Source of the DNA: Parapristionchus giblindavisi | Taxonomy: Eukaryota; Nematoda; Chromadorea; Rhabditida; Diplogasteridae | Reading direction: 5' to 3' | Length of the DNA: 64,000 nt | Assembly: GCA_943737045.1 (NCBI GenBank) | Contig: CALSFV010000224.1 | Location: 310,001-374,000 of the forward strand | In this document: one piece after another, positions 58,407 to 64,000 of the stretch | Layout of the letters: the number at the start of each line of letters is the position of its first letter | How positions within the stretch are numbered: the stretch's first letter is position 1 | Made by a program: the position numbers and the translations under genes | Notes under the pieces: generated by a model | The model's input: the letters and a program-made list of their open reading frames with translations, nothing else | Database searches by the model: none | What the model was told of the DNA's origin: nothing

Positions 58407-58656
58407 TACAGGAATGATGCCGAAATGGAACACACGAGAAGTTGTCTTTATGTTCGTAAACATTGGTAAAATGGAGACAACCAAGTAGATAAAGACTTTT
58501 ATCACTCCACAAACACATATATTGAAAACAATAAGCCTCACTTTTGTGGCAAAATTACGTTTCTTGATCTTTGTGACCTCATGGCTTTTCTAGAGCGGTT
58601 AAAGTGCGGTTACGGTGGATTGCACAGATGATTCGAAAGAAGTTTGGAGTAAAAGT

Positions 58657-58938
58657 ATAGGTAGAGGTAGAAGAGGTAGAGGTAGAAGAGGTAGAGGTAG
58701 AGGTAGAGGTAGAGGTAGAGGTAGAGGTAGAGGTAGAGGTAGAGGTAGAGGTAGAGGTAGAGGTAGAGGTAGAGGTAGAGGTAGAGGTAGAGGTAGAGGT
58801 AGAGGTAGAGGTAGAGGTAGAGGTAGAGGTAGAGGAAGAGGTAGAGGTAGAGGTAGAGGTAGAGGTAGAGGTAGAGGTAGAGGTAGAGGTAGAGGTAGAG
58901 ATAGAGATAGAGGTAGAGGTAGAGGTAGAGGTAGAGGC
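58657..58938. repeat. (GGTAGA)n microsatellite, ~47 units
   Basis: An almost pure 280-bp hexamer array, about four times longer than its sister at 4712-4775. The Arg-Gly, Leu-Pro and Ser-Thr reading frames across it are repeat artefacts. Confidence 0.97.
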
Positions 58939-59295
58939 AGGTAGAACAGGGAGAGATCCCAGAGGTAAGTCTGAAATGTCGAGAAACTCAATTGTAATGA
59001 ATACGCGTGAACATCGAGAAGACAAAAGATTGAAGACCGAAGACAGGTTGAGAAGAGTCATAAAAAAAAATAAAAAAATTCGATCGTTGCCTCATTTTAT
59101 TTGAAACCCCACTGATGATTGCAATGAAATGGTTGCCTCGACTCCAATTCAAAATACGAATGTACATTTTATCGTCTACAAACTCGAAACGAATAGTGAA
59201 TAACTCTTTCTGATGAAATACACTAGTGAATATAGAATAAGAGACATAGGTTAACATGAAAAATCGATAATTGATCAAACAAAATCGATAATTGA

Positions 59296-59610
59296 TCAAA
59301 TATTTCTACGCGGCAATTCATTGTGGTATTTGTGCAGCCAATCGGATATGAAACCAATGGGATCGGCTGGGCGACGGAGAAGAACCTGAAAGATCAAAGA
59401 TCAAAGATCAGATTGGTTGAGATCAAAGATCAAAGATCAAAGATAAAATTGGTTGAGATTAAAGATCAAAGATCAAAGCACAAACCTCGGCCAGAGCTTT
59501 CGTTAGCACGGGCGCAACTGTTCGCGCCAGATAGATACCGTTCTCTGACGTCGGAAGGGATACTCGGGTGTTGATAAGTTGTTCGAACCGGAATCTGAAC
59601 ACACGAGGTT

Positions 59611-59664
<54 letters not shown>

Positions 59665-62600
59665 TTATTCCTGCGGATCAAGTTTTATATTTCACAATGT
59701 TTTATTCATCTACAGAAGATCACAAAATTGTATCAAATATATCAGATTTTTTGGAATAAAATGCTTTGAAATGATAAATTGCAACAAGTAAAAGGCGTAG
59801 TTCTGGAAAATTAGCGCTGGATTTCGGTTGGTAAATAACTAAAAGATTTTTCAAGGTGAAAATATTAAATCTCGGCAACATTCAGAATAAATTTATAGTG
59901 ATAAGAGTGCCCTCCTCTGCGGAAACACTCACCGATCAACTTCATCAGCTTCATCATCGCGATTTCGTCCGGAATCTAGTCCAGAACTGAAATAGTTTTC
60001 GTAGTTTCCATATTTTAGAGTCATAGTGTACTTTTTCTCGGGTAAATTCTTACCTAACAGAAGCGGAGTCTGGTGTGCCTGGAGTATCCGCGTCTCCTCC
60101 ATTCTCGTTCATTAATTCTTCACTGATCATCTGAATTTTTCAAATATTTTAATTTTTTTGAATTTTTTAATCGTATTTTTCGTATTTTATTCGATCTATT
60201 TTATATTATTTTTTTTACAAATTAATTAAATTATTCAAAAATTATAATTATGCAAACCATGGCCTCGTAGTCATCGTCACGCTCCTTGATCATCTTTAGG
60301 TCCAGAACCGCGTTTCGTCGGTAATAGTCAGGCGTGCGGCCTTCCTGTAAAAGATCAAAAATCAAAGATCGAAAGATCAAATATCAAACTACATTATCGA
60401 CTGCCATCGGATCCGCACCGGCTTTGCCAAGGATCTTGAGGTAGTGACCGCCGTCGCGTGCTGCCGCCGCGTAGTGCATCGCCGTGCGCTTGTTCTGCAA
60501 TATGTCAAAGGTCGTCGTCTTTGTGCTTACTCGATGCACCGACGTGGTGTAATGTCCATGACTGGACGTATAACAAAGAGACATGATGGAACTTAAGAGG
60601 ATCTAAAAAAACATGCTGCACGGAAAAGGTTTATTGAGTATTAATTGAGGTGACATGTTAATGGTTGAGGGTGAAAGGTGTACTAGATTTAGGCACTACG
60701 CCGAATGAGAACCGATGAATAATAACCGAATGTATGATTGGTATGCAAATGGTTATCATCCAGTCGATTCTTATTCATCGATTCTCATTCGACCTGGTGC
60801 CTAGATTTATCACAATCAAGTTTGGCAATTAGTCATTGAGCTAGATAATATTACGAATACAAACGAATGGATAAAATAACTCAGACGAGACCCACAGTAT
60901 TCTGGTGCAAGCCATGTATCTTTGAAAGCCAGACAAGCGAGAGATCATTAATTTTGAGAGAGCATTTAAGTTGAGCGGTCATTCTGGAGTCCAAAATGGA
61001 CAGAATACTGTGGATTACAGGAAACTAGAAAGGCTTCGTTTCCGGACGATTGAACATATAGTAGGTGCTGGGTTATCACAATAGGTAAATGAGTTAGCGT
61101 TGCTGTGACTGGGGCTACATAATGAATTCAACACATATAGAAAATCTTGATCGTATCCAGAGTTGTGATGACGTCATTCCTTGGGAAAAGTGTCCCATAG
61201 ATGATCGAAGAGACACAACTGAAAACAGACATGGACAGTGTTGACAGGACGGACTGACGAAAGGATCAAAGATCAAAGATCAAAGATCAGAAATTATAGG
61301 CCTAATGAAATTATTGCACAACATTCATGGGGTTAGACGGTGAACTTGCAAACATAGTTAGTACGGGGTTGCATAACAACGTGATTACGTTATGGTATAA
61401 CGACAGGGATACTGTATCATGTCAGATGGCAAGGACACGACGAAAATTTTCTATATTTTCAATTCCTAGACACATATTTTCGTTGGAATATGCTTTAACA
61501 CGACACCCCGAGCTACTTGAATCTCTCGTCTATGGCCACACTCTCTCTCGCTTTCTTTGTCTACAAGAAAGTATTGACAGATAGTATTTCGCCCTATTTG
61601 ATATCAATGTTTCTCTGTAATAAATAATAACTAGAGACGTCCAAACTGCTGTATGCATTTTAATTGAGGCGCTGGCGTTCTCTTTTTTTTCTGGAGATAT
61701 AGTAGTGAAACCTTGAAATCTTCCACGATATGACATCCGCTCTTTCGAATGAGAAAACAATCTCGATGCCCAATTCCGAAAAATTTAAATTTTTAAAATT
61801 TCGAATTTCGATACAAAAGTAGGCTCATTCGAAAGAGCGGATGTCATATCGTGGAAGATTTCAAGGTTACACTTCTGTATCTCCAGAAAAAAAGAGAGCG
61901 CCGGCGCTTCAATTCAAAGGCATATAGCAGTTTGGAGGTCCCTAATAATGAAGATTATTATAATTAAAATTAGACTGGGTTGAGCCAACGGAATCGAATT
62001 GAATAAAGACAAAATGGATATGAATAGACAGTGAAACTTACATAGTCAGGGGCGTTCAACACTGAAGGATAGTTACTCGCGATGTACCGTAGAATGTCCG
62101 TTTGTTCATGAACTACAGCAGCGTGCAGCGGGGTACAGCCGTGTCTGGAGATCAAAGATCAAAGATCATATTTGAGTATCGAGAACGATCGATGATCAAA
62201 CTTTTAACCATAAGATAGGTATATCTTTCAAACACCAGGGAGATCACAACATAATGTTAAGTGTCGTGACCCATTCAAAGTCCAACGATCAAAGATCAAA
62301 GATCACAAACCGATCTCGGGCTATGGCTAGCTTCTTCGAAGTCATGTTCTCCTTGACGACCGACAGATCGCCATCCTTTATTGCCCGATGGATAGTATCG
62401 ATTTTTGCCTGCATTGTATTGATTTTATTGATATTAATATTATTGATTTTTGGTTCTACAACATCTGTATGCCTTTTAGTCTAGCGTAATAAAATGACTT
62501 TTTGCCAAATTTATTCTCGGACACCTTTGTCGGCACTTAAAGAAGTATTGTTGAAGATCGTGCATTTTAAGCGAAGCCATGCAGTGTGTAACCAAGCGCT

Positions 62601-63704
62601 CTCACAATGACATCATGCAGTATTTAACAAGCGGTCACTCACCATAACATCAGGCAGTGTGTCTAGGAAGAGCTGGGTTTCGGAATTGGTCGACGAACGA
62701 CTGTTCAACATGTCGCCACACCCACTGAGGACCAACTGCTCGAGCTTGGGGATCTGCCAAAGATCAAAGATCAAATATCGAGAAGTAAAGTACAAACCAT
62801 TCCGTCACGGATCCACTGTTGAATCGACGACTCGAGATAGGAAGGAGCAACTCGGTTGTGGAGCACCTGAGAGATCAAAGATCAAAGTATAAAAACATAG
62901 ATTAGAGATCAAAGATCAAAGTATTTAGAAAGAGCATAGATCAGAGATCAAAGAACAAAATACAATAAACATAAATCAGTGATCAAAGATCAAATACCTG
63001 TTTTAGGGCGGTCTTTGTATCCATACGCATTGACGACAGGTCGATCTCTCCGGGATGCTTGAGGTAGTGCTTGGCGGGGCGACCATTCTTAAATATTATA
63101 CTATTTTATGTATGCACGGACAATAATGCATCATTCACTCCCCCTTACGTCCTCAAGATGGTACTCCACCTTTACGTACTCTAGACGATTGAGGGACATT
63201 GCGTTTTCAGTGTAGGAAAAACAAGATAGCTGGGTGCGATCACAATTATGCAATGAGATCTCTAGAGAGTGCGTAGAAATATTTTATTAGGTCTGGAATA
63301 ATCTTCCAATGAAGAGAATTGTGATTAAAGGGACACCCCAAGCTAATTTGAAACTCTCCGCACTGGCCACACTCTCTCGCTTTCTTTGTCTACGAGAGAG
63401 TATTACCAATGCGGAGAGTAAAATTAGCTTGGCGGTGAGCCTTTAATTTGATACAGTGTTGAAATACCCACACAATCATAGATGTTGGGATCGGCTCCAC
63501 TTTTTCGCATAACTTTGTACAAATACCCTGCATCCCGTAGAGCGGCCGCGTAGTGCAGAGGAGTGCGCTTTTTCTGGAAAGATCAAAGATCAAACATTAA
63601 AGATCAAAGATTAAAATCCCAAAGACCTGGTCCATCGCGTTGACGGATTGTGGATAGTTTCGTATCAGATACTTGGCAATGTCGGATCGCTCGAAGACTA
63701 TGGC
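59296..63704 (-). CDS. Ankyrin-repeat protein with C-terminal DPY-30-like motif (5' end outside window)
   Basis: Exons (5' to 3'): 63627-63704, 63468-63573, 62998-63087, 62643-62753, 62311-62408, 62042-62144, 60393-60494, 60258-60344, 60054-60130, 59933-59986, 59486-59594 and 59296-59385. Two sets of ankyrin repeats (TPLHYAAALRDAGYLYKVMR; CTPLHAAVVHEQTDILRYIA and TAMHYAAAARDGGHYLKILG) precede an acidic linker, then NGIYLARTVAPVLTKALAEV and RPADPIGFISDWLHKYHNEL, the pattern of the DPY-30/RIIa-like dimerisation helices. Ends TGA at 59296. All phases agree except between 63468 and 63087 (a 1-nt mismatch, perhaps a missed small exon). Family knowledge: DPY-30 motifs dock onto AKAP-like helices in ciliary or chromatin complexes; the role here is inferred. 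Confidence 0.83.
59386..59485. repeat. Intron composed of TTTGATC heptamers
   Basis: The 100-bp intron is GATCAAA repeats from acceptor (gatctttcag) to donor (gtttgtg), with two ttggttgaga interruptions. Similar arrays make up or border introns 60345-60392, 62145-62310, 62754-62997 and 63574-63626. Confidence 0.92.
59611..59661. repeat. (AT)n dinucleotide repeat
   Basis: About 25 AT units in an intron of the ankyrin/DPY-30 gene. The corresponding D1 site has only a short AT-rich tract. Confidence 0.97.
60692..60801. mobile_element. 110-bp MITE with 8-bp duplication (hAT-like)
   Basis: TAGATTTA at 60684-60691 and 60802-60809, single in sister block D1 (6254-6261). Termini GGCAC...GAATGAGAACCGATGAATAA-like, imperfect. 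An 8-bp duplication fits hAT. Confidence 0.85.
61634..61942. mobile_element. 309-bp TA-flanked MITE
   Basis: Termini GAGACGTCCAAACTGC and GGGACCTCCAAACTGC; TA at 61632-61633 and 61943-61944. Arms of ~130 bp (gaaagagcggatgtcatatc) around a short AT-rich centre. Confidence 0.8.
63329..63442. mobile_element. TTAA-flanked 114-bp MITE
   Basis: TTAA at 63325-63328 and 63443-63446; arms AGGGACACCCCAAGCTAATT-like with inner ctctctcg/cgagagag. Similar size and design to 309-421. It lies in the intron where the gene model has its phase problem. Confidence 0.78.
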
Positions 63705-64000
63705 CTGAAAATGTAATATTACTGTAACAAAAGTTATACAGTACCGTGCAAAAGTCCGGCCCCAAAATTTGAATCGCTATAACTTTCTTCGTACATGACC
63801 GATCGGCCCCCGGTTTGTTTTAGTAAATAGTGTAACCATTGGAGAAAATTTTCATGTTATTGATTATTACCTACGATGATGAAATGATTTCATCATTCCT
63901 GAAATGCCGAGGTGCGATCGTAAAAATAGGTTTATTCTCGCGTAGATTTTTTCTGTTAGCCCAATTTTTCTGTGTGGAAAGAACAACTATCGCTGAATGT

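Larger units (their letters stand above)
60495..62041. other. 1.5-kb intron of the ankyrin/DPY-30 gene with stacked MITEs
   Basis: Holds the 60692-60801 and 61634-61942 elements, a GATCAAA array at 61258-61287, and a fragment at about 61520-61580 (ctctctcgctttctttgtct) related to the 63329-63442 MITE. No convincing exon. Confidence 0.6.

Noticed and set aside
58579..59061. Long Arg-Gly, Leu-Pro and Ser-Thr repeat ORFs
   Set aside because: They are translations of the GGTAGA array on both strands; every frame is open because the hexamer lacks stops.
59568..59791. IYIYIY-repeat ORFs
   Set aside because: Translation of the (AT)n tract.

Overview
The window looks like nuclear DNA of a nematode, probably a rhabditid/diplogastrid-type worm. 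It is AT-rich, with short introns ending in TTTCAG-like acceptors, tRNA-Ser genes, snRNA-like sequence, CR1/Jockey-type LINEs, Tc1/mariner, hAT-like and TTAA-flanked elements, and no bacterial operon structure. I cannot fix the species. Coordinates of splice sites and element ends were read by eye and may be off by a base or two.

Most of the 64 kb is a mosaic of segmental duplications. (1) Block X occurs twice in direct orientation (about 6.8-23.2 kb and 30.6-42.3 kb). It carries a LINE fragment, a signal-peptide ORF and a 16-exon minus-strand gene for a secreted/type I membrane Cys-rich protein of about 517 aa (14761-21243 and 32929-40357), both copies open throughout in my model. (2) Block D occurs at about 4.1-6.8 kb and 57.8-60.9 kb. 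It carries the 3' exons of an ankyrin-repeat plus DPY-30-motif gene; the right copy (59296 to beyond 63704) looks intact and the left copy is broken. (3) Blocks A, B and C (0.2-4.1, 23.9-28.4 and 53.0-56.5 kb) carry decayed relatives of a C2H2 zinc-finger gene and a 92-97 aa ORF. Eight tRNA-Ser copies (six TGA, one AGA, one 9-nt-deleted pseudogene) sit at block edges, some as inverted pairs.

Because blocks are duplicated, many insertions have an empty site inside the same window, so their ends and target duplications can be read directly. Examples are a 2.54-kb TA-flanked element with ~675-bp inverted repeats enclosing a zinc-finger gene (11941-14479); a 3.08-kb hAT-like insertion with an 8-bp duplication that carries the 5' end of U2 snRNA (8182-11258); several TTAA-flanked foldbacks (309-421, 10141-10253, 36328-37293, 43123-46339, 47830-50846, 63329-63442); TTA-flanked foldbacks (6285-6772, 28696-30039); and TA-flanked elements (26237-27525, 56899-57441, 58107-58406, 61634-61942). 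A three-level nest (LINE, then TTAA foldback, then TA/CTAG foldback) lies at 42.5-47.8 kb.

The two host gene families likely to make protein are the Cys-rich membrane pair and the ankyrin/DPY-30 gene. The strongest candidates for something undescribed are the TA-flanked zinc-finger element, the tRNA-like segments inside several foldbacks, and the ankyrin/DPY-30 introns built largely of TTTGATC heptamers.
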